A DNA stretch of 62,969 bases from NCBI GenBank assembly GCA_964361075.1, contig CAYHZL010000001.1, positions 1-62,969 on the forward strand, written 5' to 3'. This document shows, in pieces, positions 8,405 to 17,338 of this stretch (the stretch's first letter is position 1; every line of letters begins with the position of its first letter). The notes below the pieces were generated by a model that saw only the letters and a program-made list of their open reading frames with translations, was not told where the DNA came from and searched no databases. A program made the translations under genes and the position numbers. This stretch comes from CAYHZL01 sp964361075 (GTDB taxonomy: Bacteria; Bacteroidota; Ignavibacteria; UBA10030; UBA8401).

Positions 8405-9517
8405 CTAATTTATCTCCAACTTTCCTGTTACCGCTTCCGAGATTAATGATGATCGGCGTTCGTTCAACAATTCAATTGATTGTGCGGTTTTTCTTTTAAT
8501 AGATTCAATTTTTTGCAATTGAAAATTAAGAACTGAAACAATTTCATTTTGTTCATCATAAGGTGGTATGGGAATATGAAGATTTTTAATAGCATCTACC
8601 GAAAGCCCAGGTTGAGCGGCAGATTGAGAATATTGATTCAAATTCATTATTCGAAGAAGTTCTCCCAGCCAAGTAACATTTTGTTGACCTTTCAGCGTAA
8701 CAACAACCGCATGCTCAGAAGCCCAAAATTTCCCGTCAGCATAGTTTATGTTACCACAAAGTGCTCCTTGTCTTCCTATAAGCACATAATCACCTTCATA
8801 CAAAAAAGAATTTGTATATCCTCGTAAACCATTACCACCATAAACAGGATAATCTCCTTCTTCATGAATATCTTCTGGAGAGATGAAATCACCGCTTTGT
8901 AAAGACGCAATATATTTCATCTTCTTCATTTCCCAATGTTCCGGAATCTTTCCTAACCACTCAATACCAGAGTCTTTATAATTAACATTGGGATTAATAC
9001 CACGAGTAACAGCATTTGTTATTATTGCTCTACGTTTTTCTTCTAACAATTCGAGTTGTCGTTCTTTGGCGTTTATGAGTGAATCAATTCGAACGGTTTC
9101 ACGGTCGAGATAATTTGCAATGGCTTGTTGTTCAGAAAGCGTCGGGACTAATATATATTTTTCATATGCTGTCTCTCGACTTAACCCTGGAACAGCTGTT
9201 TCATTAGAATTACGATCTAATTCTAATGTTTGTATTACATGATAAATCCAACGTAAATTATTTTTAGTTGTAGAATTATCAATGAAAAATGTTGTATCTG
9301 AGGCAAAACAAGGCTCGGAAGTCCAATTAACTTTACCGTAAGATCCTTTACGGCCAATTATAATAGCAGGTGAACTTGTATTTGATTTACCAAATCGAGT
9401 AAACGATCCATTTGAACCATAGACCAAAAACTCACCGTCGCCAGAATTATCTGTGGGTAAAGCATCTCCATATGCAAACGATGTTACATATTTTAAACGC
9501 ATTCTTTGCAGATTCAC
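8405..9517 (-). CDS. hsdS: Type I restriction specificity subunit HsdS
   Basis: 370 aa. It carries two target-recognition domains that set the two half-sites of the recognition sequence, each followed by a helical conserved region: LSEQQAIANYLDRETVRIDSL in the middle and YDEQNEIVSVLNFQLQKIESI near the C-terminus. The two TRDs differ in sequence (IIIGRKGSYGKVN versus LIGRQGALCGNIN), as expected for an asymmetric site. The start overlaps the hsdM stop by 4 bp. It ends with the usual AVTGKL-type tail. Confidence 0.93.
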   Translation of the reverse strand: MNLQRMRLKYVTSFAYGDALPTDNSGDGEFLVYGSNGSFTRFGKSNTSSPAIIIGRKGSYGKVNWTSEPCFASDTTFFIDNSTTKNNLRWIYHVIQTLELDRNSNETAVPGLSRETAYEKYILVPTLSEQQAIANYLDRETVRIDSLINAKERQLELLEEKRRAIITNAVTRGINPNVNYKDSGIEWLGKIPEHWEMKKMKYIASLQSGDFISPEDIHEEGDYPVYGGNGLRGYTNSFLYEGDYVLIGRQGALCGNINYADGKFWASEHAVVVTLKGQQNVTWLGELLRIMNLNQYSQSAAQPGLSVDAIKNLHIPIPPYDEQNEIVSVLNFQLQKIESIKRKTAQSIELLNERRSSLISEAVTGKLEIN

Positions 9518-11532
9518 TTCGCTACCTCTGTCAACAAACTTAATATTTCTTTTTCAACTTTTTTTAGTTCAACATCAATTGTATTTAATGATCGAGGAGT
9601 AATATATTTATAAAAATATCTATTAAAGTTTATTTCATATCCAATTTTATCTTTACTTTTATCCATCCACGCATCTGGTACGTGCGGCAATACTTCGCGT
9701 TTAAAATATTCTTCGATATTTTCTTTTAATGGAATATTCTCATTATCTCGTAAGTCGCTGTCTGCTTCATATACCGCTTGAAGATAAATTATTTGAGTTT
9801 CTTTCTTTTTATTTTTTTTTATAATCTCTTTTTGTAGCACCGGTTCGGCATCCGGATTTTTATCAGTAAAAACATCCCGAAATAATTTAGCCCAATTCGC
9901 ACTCCATCTTGATTCTCTCGATGTCAGAACATTTTCAATCATTAACAAAACAATATTCCAATCTAATTGAACCTCTCTTCCAATCTGTGCATCTATTGCC
10001 TGCACATCATCCAGCAACTCCGGCAACGCATCAAGAAAACGAGATTTACGATCCAATGTCATCTGGTATGCTAAACGTAATGGTCGCTCTACGGTAACTC
10101 GCGTATATCCAAAATCTGCATTATCAAATATTTTTGAAGTTTCCGTAACAGCAAATGTACCAAATTCATGTACGCTCGTAGCAATATCATCCTCTGTAAT
10201 TTCTCTCCGTTTGTATCCCAAACTGCGACGCATCTGTTTCCAGCGTGCACGCGCATCAATAAGTTGTATTTTGCCTTTGCGTTTATCATCTTTTCTGTTT
10301 GTTACAATCCAAATATATGTTCCAATTCCGGTGTTGTAAAACATCTGTTCCGGCAACGCGATAATTGCTTCGAGATAATCTTTCTCAATAATCCATTTTC
10401 GTATATCACTTTCGCCTGAACCCGCACCACCAGTAAAAAGTGGTGAGCCGTTAAAAACAATGGCAAGTCGTGAACCATATTTTTTTTCTTTAATATTCAC
10501 ATCTTCAAATTTTGAAACCATGTGCTGCAAAAACAATAACGAGCCATCGTTCACTCGCGGAACACCGGCTCCGAATCTTCCGTCCCATCGCCGTTTCTCA
10601 TGTTCCCGTACAACTTCTTTTTGTTGCCTTTTCCAGTCAACACCAAATGGAGGATTTGCAAGAAGATAATCGAATTTTTCTCCTTCAAACTTATCATCGA
10701 CTAATGAATCACCAAAACGGATGTTATCATCGTTGGTATTGTGGTCAACTTGTTTTATCAGCATGTCGGAGGCAGCGGTAGCAAATGCGCGTTTATTATA
10801 ATCCTGTCCGTATACATACAAATTTGCCTGTGGATGATGATCGCGTAAATAGTTTTGTGCTTCCGCCAGCATTCCTCCTGTTCCGCATGCCGGATCAAGA
10901 AGTTTTCGTACTGTCCCCGGTTTAGACAAAAGCTCATCATCATTAATGAATAACAAATTCACCATCAAACGAATGACTTCTCTCGGTGTAAAGTGGTCTC
11001 CGGCTGTTTCATTTGCCGCTTCGTTAAACCGTCTGATAAGATCTTCAAAAATTAATCCCATCTGAATATTATCAACAACGCCGGGATGCAAATCTAAATC
11101 ACTAAATTTTAAGACAACAGGATAGAGAATATCTGATTCGCGCATTTTCTCAATCTCGTTTTCAAATTCAAAGTAATCAAAAATCGTTCGTACATTTTTT
11201 GAAAATCCTTTGATGTATGAAGTGAGATGTTTTTCAATATGATCGGGGTCGCCTTTGAGTTTTTCAAAATTGAGCGGCGAGTGATTATGAAAACGTTGTT
11301 CCGCACTTTTGTTCAGAATTTTATCGAGAGCATCCTCATTAAGTTTACCGCTCTCTTTTCTTTTTGCATGTTCTTTTAGAACTTTCTCTTTTGTTGAGGC
11401 AAGCACACAATCAAACCGGCGCAAGACAGTCATAGGTAGCATCACGCGTTCGTATTGCGGAGGCCTGTATGGTCCGCGTAAAAGATCGGCAGTCTGCCAG
11501 ATAAATTGAGAGAGTTCAGAATGTGTAGGCAC
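9514..11532 (-). CDS. hsdM: Type I DNA methyltransferase subunit HsdM
   Basis: 672 aa. It is the adenine-N6 methyltransferase subunit, acting with HsdS and also part of the restriction complex. An N-terminal HsdM helical domain (residues 1-160) is followed by HFTPREVIRLMVNLL, the SAM-binding motif LLDPACGTGGML and the catalytic LLANPPFGVDW (NPPF). The C-terminal 150 residues are an extended, charged helical region seen in the longer HsdM group. It is the first gene of the operon. The upstream gap is AT-rich and then repeat-filled, and I could not pick a clear promoter. Confidence 0.95.
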   Translation of the reverse strand: MPTHSELSQFIWQTADLLRGPYRPPQYERVMLPMTVLRRFDCVLASTKEKVLKEHAKRKESGKLNEDALDKILNKSAEQRFHNHSPLNFEKLKGDPDHIEKHLTSYIKGFSKNVRTIFDYFEFENEIEKMRESDILYPVVLKFSDLDLHPGVVDNIQMGLIFEDLIRRFNEAANETAGDHFTPREVIRLMVNLLFINDDELLSKPGTVRKLLDPACGTGGMLAEAQNYLRDHHPQANLYVYGQDYNKRAFATAASDMLIKQVDHNTNDDNIRFGDSLVDDKFEGEKFDYLLANPPFGVDWKRQQKEVVREHEKRRWDGRFGAGVPRVNDGSLLFLQHMVSKFEDVNIKEKKYGSRLAIVFNGSPLFTGGAGSGESDIRKWIIEKDYLEAIIALPEQMFYNTGIGTYIWIVTNRKDDKRKGKIQLIDARARWKQMRRSLGYKRREITEDDIATSVHEFGTFAVTETSKIFDNADFGYTRVTVERPLRLAYQMTLDRKSRFLDALPELLDDVQAIDAQIGREVQLDWNIVLLMIENVLTSRESRWSANWAKLFRDVFTDKNPDAEPVLQKEIIKKNKKKETQIIYLQAVYEADSDLRDNENIPLKENIEEYFKREVLPHVPDAWMDKSKDKIGYEINFNRYFYKYITPRSLNTIDVELKKVEKEILSLLTEVAK

Positions 11533-11699
11533 GAAGTTAGTTGGGTTTAATTTAAAAAATGTAAATTAATTGCGTGAAAATTAACGAAACGAGGCTTGAA
11601 TTGCAATGAATGGATTGTATCATTAATTAAAACCAAATCCGCAGATCGCCTGCCCTTTGGGTCTTCACCATTCACCCTCTGCGGATTCGCAATTGCTAC
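11533..11699. other. Intergenic DNA upstream of hsdM
   Basis: AT-rich leader followed by an inverted repeat, TCCGCAG (11640-11646) against CTGCGGATT (11679-11687), with an intervening CCCTTTGGG core. The promoter of the hsd operon must lie here or in the adjoining repeat, but no convincing -35/-10 pair was found. There is no gene. Confidence 0.4.
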
Positions 11700-11838
11700 G
11701 TAGTTCGCGCTGAAAAAGTCATTGCGAGCGAGTGTTTTTTATGAGCGAAGCAATCTTTTCTTCAAATTTTTAAGATTGCTTCGGCAAAAAACGCCTCGCA
11801 ATGACGCACAAAGAGTATTTCAGTGAGAACTACGTAGA
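11696..11838. repeat. MITE-like element, 'empty' copy (partner at 27190)
   Basis: Arms TAGTTCGCGCTGAAA and TTTCAGTGAGAACTA bracket about 130 bp that contain complementary segments CATTGCGAGCGAGTG / GCTTCGGC...CGCAATGAC. A near-identical copy in inverted orientation lies at 27196-27350. This copy reads TCTTAAAAATTTGAA preceded, on the complement, by GCCGAAGCAATC with no insertion, whereas the partner has 22 extra bp there. Confidence 0.85.
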
Positions 11839-11892
11839 ATGTAATCCAAACATTTTCTAAAATCAATGCACGAAATTTTGGTACAACAACAA

Positions 11893-11923
11893 ACCTCACA
11901 GGCGCAGTAATCACCTGTGAGGT
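11893..11923 (-). terminator. Hairpin terminator downstream of the 58-aa gene
   Basis: Perfect 10-bp stem ACCTCACAGG/CCTGTGAGGT with an 11-nt loop. On the minus strand it is followed by a T-rich TTGTTGTTGT tract, placed 25 bp after the stop codon of the gene at 11948-12124. Confidence 0.6.
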
Positions 11924-11947
11924 CTTGTACAACGAACACATACATTA

Positions 11948-12124
11948 CTATCCCACGCCAAGTTTTTTCTGCAAACATTCCCAGAATACTTTACGCGGTC
12001 GCGGTGCAGAGATACTTGTACAGCAACTCGCAATTGCATCATTAATTGCGGTATCTGTCAGCGAAGGAAATTCTTCCTTTATCACTTTCTTTATGTATGC
12101 CCGTTCGTACGTTACTTCCATCAT
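11948..12124 (-). CDS. Small conserved-looking protein of unknown function, 58 aa
   Basis: An open frame of 58 codons starts with tandem ATGs (12124 or 12121). Composition is that of a real soluble protein: VTYERAYIKKVIKEEFP, then DTAINDAIASCC, then APRPRKVFWECLQKKLG. The pattern suggests two or three helices with a Cys-Cys pair and a conserved-looking PRPRK-x-F-x-ECL segment. A weak AGG lies about 9 nt upstream. A hairpin terminator follows the stop. I do not recognise the family. The longer plus-strand frame over the same bases has no such signs. Confidence 0.6.
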   Translation of the reverse strand: MMEVTYERAYIKKVIKEEFPSLTDTAINDAIASCCTSISAPRPRKVFWECLQKKLGVG

Positions 12125-12139
12125 AATAAAAACCTATTT

Positions 12140-12184
12140 AAAAACACAAACGCTCAGTTTCAATATTTTGAAAGAGAGCGTTTG
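12140..12184 (-). terminator. Rho-independent terminator after the M14 peptidase gene
   Basis: On the minus strand CAAACGCTC pairs with GAGCGTTTG (9 bp), extended by a CTTTCAA/TTGAAA inner pairing, and followed by TGTTTTT. It begins 35 bp after the carboxypeptidase stop codon. Confidence 0.75.
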
Positions 12185-12218
12185 CGTTTTAATTACTACA
12201 GGTTACATAATCATTGCA

Positions 12219-13415
12219 TTATTTCAACTTCGCTTTCAACTCATTCATATCAATCACCGTATCAAGGGTAATAAAAGTTTTTTCTAATTTTTTCCCTTCG
12301 GCAGAAATATTTTCGTGCGCTGTAAAAACACGTAAGTCGCCAATATCCATAATCTTTCCCTTACCATCTTGTTCATAATTAATTGCAATATCTGCAACAA
12401 GAGGTGCAGTGCCGTTTGCAAAAGTAATCGTTGCGTTGTGAATGAGAAGATCAAACAACGTCTTTGCGTTAAGCGGAAGTTTTTCATATTCACTAATGGG
12501 TGTCTGTTCGTACGCGCGTGTTGCAATCGAATGCAGCGCAGCAAGAAACATCACACAATTTAATTTGCGGATGTACATCTTTGCCGGATCGTTATACCAG
12601 CCGCCCGACTCGATAAGAATTGTACTCGTTCCCCACTTCTGCACATTATCACCAAACGCACGCGGTTCAAACGCATCATCATAGCGGGAAATATTTTCAG
12701 GAATAAATGGCTTTAATATGCCGACAAGTTCCGCTGTAATTTTTTTTGCGCGAAGACGAACAGCATTATCCGTTTTGGCATAATCGAATGATGGTGCAAG
12801 CAATGCAATGGTTGAAACTTTTCCTCCTTCGCCTGTTGAATAACGCGGGTCTTGATCGTGCAAGTTAAATCCGATTTCCGGATTATATGTATCACGAATA
12901 GATTTTAAAAGACGAGCTTCCGGCGTTTGCAGGCTCACCGCATCGCGGTTCATATCAATCCCTTGCGCTGTGCGGCGCGTCCATCGTTCGGCGCCGTCAG
13001 GATTCAACATTGGAATAATGAGCAGCGTCAGTTCCGATAAAATTTTCTGTACTTCCGGCGACGATTTATGTGCATTGATATACGAAAGCATATCCATCAA
13101 ACCCATCGTTGCCGTCGCTTCATCGCCGTGCATTTGCGACCACATGAATACTTTTGTTTTGCCTGTGCCGAGCGTCAGCAAATTAATAGAGCGCCCTTCG
13201 GATGATTCACCAATTTTTTCAACGGAAAGAATTCCGGCTAAATTTTGTTTATACGAATCTATCCATGCCGTTAAATCGGCATGTTTAAATTTGTTCGTTG
13301 TAATGCGATTGTCTTTATATGATTCGTACGTAGAATAGAGAGTGTGAGAAAATTGTGAATATGTGTTCATGGTGTTCATCAAAAATATAAGTGAATAAAG
13401 AAAATATTTTTTCAT
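12219..13415 (-). CDS. Secreted M14-family zinc carboxypeptidase
   Basis: 398 aa with a short signal peptide (MKKYFLYSLIFLMNTMNTYS). M14 enzymes remove C-terminal residues, or cleave peptidoglycan peptides, with one Zn ion. Zn ligands HGDE (His96, Glu99) and the later FNLHDQ histidine are seen, with NPDGAERWTRRTAQGIDMNRD as the substrate-binding region and IESGG supplying the catalytic Glu. The enzyme is expected in periplasm or outside. Substrate is unknown. It stands alone between two repeat-rich gaps. Confidence 0.88.
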   Translation of the reverse strand: MKKYFLYSLIFLMNTMNTYSQFSHTLYSTYESYKDNRITTNKFKHADLTAWIDSYKQNLAGILSVEKIGESSEGRSINLLTLGTGKTKVFMWSQMHGDEATATMGLMDMLSYINAHKSSPEVQKILSELTLLIIPMLNPDGAERWTRRTAQGIDMNRDAVSLQTPEARLLKSIRDTYNPEIGFNLHDQDPRYSTGEGGKVSTIALLAPSFDYAKTDNAVRLRAKKITAELVGILKPFIPENISRYDDAFEPRAFGDNVQKWGTSTILIESGGWYNDPAKMYIRKLNCVMFLAALHSIATRAYEQTPISEYEKLPLNAKTLFDLLIHNATITFANGTAPLVADIAINYEQDGKGKIMDIGDLRVFTAHENISAEGKKLEKTFITLDTVIDMNELKAKLK

Positions 13416-13475
13416 GTAGATCTACTCCCAATAAGATACGTGGTGCGCAAAAGAAAATACAAAAAGTGTGTTGAT

Positions 13476-13620
13476 AACTGATGTTACACAAAAAAACATG
13501 GAAGAAAACATTCACCACGAATAACACGGAAAAAAACGAATATTCACAGATCGTTATCCGTGTTTTTCCGTAATAATCTGTGTTATCTGTGGTTAAAACA
13601 CTCTCTGCGTAACATCAGTT
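13476..13620. repeat. Element with AACTGATGTTAC terminal inverted repeats
   Basis: AACTGATGTTACAC (13476-13489) and GCGTAACATCAGTT (13607-13620) are inverted copies. The interior carries a second inverted repeat of the 'cacggaaaaacgaatattcacagat / atctgtgttatctgtgg' type. The same arms bracket different cargo at 28873-29139. Confidence 0.75.
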
Positions 13621-13630
13621 AATACAATTT

Positions 13631-14038
13631 TTATTTCATCACTGCGCGATATTCGACGGCAATACATTTATTCATCACAACAGTAAGACCGGCACGCTCT
13701 GCTTTTTCAGCAGCAGATTCATTCACAACGCCCAACTGCATCCACACTGCTTTTGCGCCGATGGCAATTGCATCATCAATCACCTCATCCACTTCATCGG
13801 GGTTACGGAAAATATCAACGATATCAATTTTTGCAGCAATGCTTTTTAAGTCCGGATAGCATTGTGTACCAAAAATTTCTTTGTACTTCGGATTCACAGG
13901 AAAAACAGTGTAACCCTTCTGCATAAGAAATTCGGCAATGGCGCCGCTGTCGCGCCACGGTTTTGGTGAAGCGCCAACGACTGCAATCGTTTTTGTTTCA
14001 GAAAGAAGTTTTTTAATTTCGTCGTCAGTAGTCAGCAT
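13631..14038 (-). CDS. CoA-binding domain protein (YccU-like)
   Basis: 135 aa. A single Rossmann CoA-binding domain: IAVVGASPKPWRDSGAIAEFLM at the N-terminus, then VFPVNPKY, DIVDIFRNPDEV and KAVWMQLGVVNESA. It matches the small stand-alone relatives of the succinyl-CoA synthetase alpha subunit N-terminus (YccU family), whose cellular role is not settled. It is cytosolic and monocistronic in appearance, with repeats on both sides. Confidence 0.88.
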   Translation of the reverse strand: MLTTDDEIKKLLSETKTIAVVGASPKPWRDSGAIAEFLMQKGYTVFPVNPKYKEIFGTQCYPDLKSIAAKIDIVDIFRNPDEVDEVIDDAIAIGAKAVWMQLGVVNESAAEKAERAGLTVVMNKCIAVEYRAVMK

Positions 14039-14135
14039 ATTTCTCTCTCAACGTAGAAGATTGTCTAACTGTACTGTATGCCGCACAGCAGCACTTCGTC
14101 ATAAAACGGATCGCATGACTATACAATAATATTTT

Positions 14136-14300
14136 GTAACTACTCAACGTGTCAAATTAAAAAATCGTTCGCCGCGGCGAATCACCCCCTCTTTGCTTCT
14201 CCCCCTTTTCCCGAAGGGATGCCTTCGGCACTAGGGGAGAAAATTCCCTCCCCTAAAAGGGGAGGGATAAAGGGTGGGGTTGTTTTCACTGAGCAATTAC
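14136..14300. repeat. Composite repeat island B, inverted relative to island A
   Basis: Arms GTAACTACTCAACG (14136-14149) and CACTGAGCAATTAC (14287-14300). It contains TTCGCCGCGGCGAA (14168-14181) and the same C/G-run block as 91-170 in opposite orientation. A double hairpin (14209-14230) interrupts one of its hairpin loops. It abuts the end of gcvP and could serve as its transcription end. Confidence 0.8.
14209..14230. repeat. Double-hairpin micro-element (copy 2) inside island B
   Basis: TCCC-GAA-GGGA followed by TGCC-TTC-GGCA. The corresponding position in island A (loop of the CCCCCT...AGGGGG hairpin, about 130-149) lacks it. Confidence 0.8.
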
Positions 14301-14308
14301 AATATTTT

Positions 14309-17185
14309 TTACTTTTCATACGATGAAACCGGCGGACAACTACACACCAATTGTCTATCACCATAAGTATTATTTATTCGTCCGACACTAGGCCAGAATT
14401 TATTTGTTCGAAGTGATGCAACGGGGAACGCTGCCTTCTCTCGTGAATATGGATGTTTCCATTCATCGCTGACAACTACGCTTGCTGTGTGCGGCGCATT
14501 TTTCAAAACATTATCTGTTTTATCTGCAGAACCATTTTCAATTTCCAAAATTTCTTTCTTAATTGAAATCAGCGCGTCGCAAAATTTATCAAGTTCGTTA
14601 AGCGATTCACTTTCAGTCGGTTCAATCATTAATGTGCCGGCAACAGGGAACGACACGGTTGGCGCGTGAAATCCATAATCCATCAGGCGCTTCGCAATAT
14701 CTTCCACTTCAATACCGGCGCTCGTTTTAAATTTCCGCATATCAACAATCATTTCATGCGCAACTGTTCCATTTTTGCCGACATATAAAATATCGAATTC
14801 TTTTTCGAGTCTTGCCTTAATATAATTTGCATTGAGAATTGCATACTTGGTCGCATCTGTCAATCCGTTCGCGCCTATCATTTTAATGTACACGTACGAA
14901 ATCATCAAGATGCTCGCGCTTCCCCACGGCGCAGCGGAAACGGCGCTGATCGCATCTTTGCTTCCGAGAGAAACAACAGCATGACCCGGTAAAAATGGAA
15001 CAAGATGTTTCGCAACACAAATCGGTCCCATACCCGGACCACCGCCGCCGTGCGGAATGCAAAATGTTTTGTGCAAATTTAAATGGCATACATCAGCACC
15101 AATGTTCGCAGGCGATGTTAAACCAACTTGCGCATTCATATTCGCACCATCCATGTACACTTGCCCGCCGTTTGCATGAATGATGTCGCACATTTCGCGA
15201 ATACTTTCTTCAAACACACCGTGCGTTGAAGGATACGTTACCATCAAACACGCAAGCGTTTGTTTGTGTTGTTCAGCTTTCACTTTCAAATCAGCAATAT
15301 CAATATTGCCATGGTCGTCGCACTTCACAACGATGACGTTCATTCCCGCCATCACCGCGCTGGCAGGATTTGTCCCGTGAGCTGATGAAGGAATAAGTGC
15401 AACTGTGCGATGCGATTCATTTTTATTTTTGAAGTATTGACGAATCACCATCAGTCCCGCATATTCTCCTTGCGCACCGGCATTGGGCTGCAATGAAACT
15501 CCGGCGAATCCGGTAATTTCTTTTAAATCATGTGTCAGTTCATCGAACATTTGGTGATATCCTGCCGCTTGTTCCTTCGGCACGAACGGATGCAGCGCGC
15601 TAAACTCGTTCCATGTTACCGGAATCATTTCCGTAGTTGCATTTAATTTCATCGTGCACGAGCCGAGACCGATCATCGAATAGTTAAGCGATAAATCTTT
15701 CGTTTCCAACGTATGAATGTAGCGCAACATTTCTGTTTCGGAATAATAGCGATTGAACACAGGATGCGTCATGAAAGAACTTTTGCGCACTACATGTTCT
15801 TTCCAATCGAGCGAAAGATTTTTTGTGAATACTTGCACATCACTTTTCGACAGTAGCGTATTTTTTGCTGATGCAAAAACACCGAGCAGTCGTTCAACAT
15901 CAGCAAGCGAAGTTGTTTCGTCCAACGAAATGCCGATGCCGTTTTCAAAATACCGCATGTTAATTTTTTCTTGTATCGCTTTCGCACGAATTGCAGAGGT
16001 GAGATTTCCAGATTCAATGTTCAATGTATCAAAGTATGCCTCGTTCGTTTGAACGAATCCTAATTTTTGCAAACCAAGTGCAAGCACTTTTGTTACGCCA
16101 TGAATTTTTGTTGCAATCTTTTTCAATCCATTCTGACCGTGATACACACCATACATGCTTGCCATAATTGCAAGAAGCACTTGCGACGTACAAATGTTGC
16201 TCGTCGCTTTCTCTCTGCGGATATGTTGTTCGCGCGTTTGCAATGCCATGCGATAAACCGTGTTGCCGTTTGCATCAATGGAAACACCGATGATACGTCC
16301 GGGCATGTGCCGTTTGAATTCATCTTTGGTTGCAAAAAACGCGGCATGTGGTCCGCCGTATCCCATCGGCACACCAAACCGTTGCGCACTGCCAACAACC
16401 ACATCAGCGCCAAATTCTCCCGGCGGCGTAAGCAGTGTTAATGAAAGTAAATCTGCAGCAACAGCGACAAAAACATTATTCGTTTTTGCTTGCGTACAAA
16501 ATTCTTTGTAATCATAAATTGCACCTTCGCCGGCAGGATATTGAACAATCGCGCCGAATACTTTTTCGCTGAACTGTAGTGTGCGATGATCTCCGATCAA
16601 CAATTCAATGCCAAGCGGTGTCGCACGTGTTTTCAGCACATCAATTGTTTGCGGAAAACATTCCTGCGAAACAAAAAACAGATTTCTCTTTTTATCGCTG
16701 TGCGAAGCGTGCAACATCGCCATTGCTTCTGCCGCAGCAGTGGCTTCATCAAGCAATGATGCGTTGGCGATTTCCATTCCTGTTAAATCAATAATCATCG
16801 TTTGAAAATTTAGCAGCGCTTCCAAACGTCCTTGCGCAATTTCTGCCTGATATGGAGTGTATTGCGTGTACCAACCCGGATTCTCTAAAATATTTCGAAG
16901 GATTACAGCCGGCGTAATTGTGCCGTAGTATCCCATTCCGATGTACGAAGAAAATAGTTGATTTTTTTGCGCGATCAATTTCAGATGACGCAGCACATCA
17001 AACTCGCTCATCGCCGGAGAAAGATCCATCGGTTGCTGCAAGCGAATATGCGGCGGTACGGTTTTGTCTATCAATGCGTCAAGCGACTGAACGCCAATCG
17101 CATCCACCATGCGTTGTGTCTCTTCTGCATTCGGTCCGATATGGCGTTGTTGAAAGTGTTCGGTTGGTTCGAGAGAAATTTTCAT
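14309..17185 (-). CDS. gcvP: Glycine dehydrogenase (decarboxylating), GcvP
   Basis: 958 aa, the single-chain form of the P protein of the glycine cleavage system. It decarboxylates glycine with PLP and passes aminomethyl to GcvH. N-terminal half: FQQRHIGPN, YIGMGYYGTITPAVILRN; C-terminal half: NPASAVMAGM, DGANMNAQVGL and the PLP-lysine segment HLNLHKTFCIPHGGGGPGMG. The C-terminus SVGRINNTYGDRQLVCSCPP is intact. gcvT and gcvH are not in the window, and no glycine riboswitch is visible in the 119-bp upstream gap, which is occupied by a MITE. Confidence 0.97.
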   Translation of the reverse strand: MKISLEPTEHFQQRHIGPNAEETQRMVDAIGVQSLDALIDKTVPPHIRLQQPMDLSPAMSEFDVLRHLKLIAQKNQLFSSYIGMGYYGTITPAVILRNILENPGWYTQYTPYQAEIAQGRLEALLNFQTMIIDLTGMEIANASLLDEATAAAEAMAMLHASHSDKKRNLFFVSQECFPQTIDVLKTRATPLGIELLIGDHRTLQFSEKVFGAIVQYPAGEGAIYDYKEFCTQAKTNNVFVAVAADLLSLTLLTPPGEFGADVVVGSAQRFGVPMGYGGPHAAFFATKDEFKRHMPGRIIGVSIDANGNTVYRMALQTREQHIRREKATSNICTSQVLLAIMASMYGVYHGQNGLKKIATKIHGVTKVLALGLQKLGFVQTNEAYFDTLNIESGNLTSAIRAKAIQEKINMRYFENGIGISLDETTSLADVERLLGVFASAKNTLLSKSDVQVFTKNLSLDWKEHVVRKSSFMTHPVFNRYYSETEMLRYIHTLETKDLSLNYSMIGLGSCTMKLNATTEMIPVTWNEFSALHPFVPKEQAAGYHQMFDELTHDLKEITGFAGVSLQPNAGAQGEYAGLMVIRQYFKNKNESHRTVALIPSSAHGTNPASAVMAGMNVIVVKCDDHGNIDIADLKVKAEQHKQTLACLMVTYPSTHGVFEESIREMCDIIHANGGQVYMDGANMNAQVGLTSPANIGADVCHLNLHKTFCIPHGGGGPGMGPICVAKHLVPFLPGHAVVSLGSKDAISAVSAAPWGSASILMISYVYIKMIGANGLTDATKYAILNANYIKARLEKEFDILYVGKNGTVAHEMIVDMRKFKTSAGIEVEDIAKRLMDYGFHAPTVSFPVAGTLMIEPTESESLNELDKFCDALISIKKEILEIENGSADKTDNVLKNAPHTASVVVSDEWKHPYSREKAAFPVASLRTNKFWPSVGRINNTYGDRQLVCSCPPVSSYEK

Positions 17186-17240
17186 TGGAAATTATTTAAG
17201 AGAGAAAAAAATAGCGGACAAAAAAAATTAGTGACTGATG

Positions 17241-17338
17241 TTACGAAACCTTCAAGGTTTTTATTTTTGCGATGTACATAAAATTGTAACATCACAAAAT
17301 TTGATCAAAATAAACCTTGAAGGTTTTTAGAGATGCCC
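17241..17338. repeat. MITE-like element overlapping the 3' end of rnc (partner at 52755)
   Basis: Read on the minus strand it runs GGGCATCTCTAAAAACC TTCAAGGT ... ACCTTGAAGGTTTCGTAAC. It nearly matches 52755-52871 along its whole length, including the internal inverted segments TTTTGTGATGT / ACATCGCAAAAA. The last ten codons and the stop of rnc lie within it. Its outer end reads GTAACATCAGT, resembling the AACTGATGTTAC arms found elsewhere. Confidence 0.88.

Noticed and set aside
11925..12287. 120-aa plus-strand open frame
   Set aside because: It covers the 58-aa minus-strand gene, a terminator and the end of the peptidase gene. Its translation has no plausible domain and lies opposite better signals.
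17186..17304. Glycine riboswitch upstream of gcvP
   Set aside because: The gap is occupied by a MITE-like element and does not show the paired glycine-aptamer pattern.
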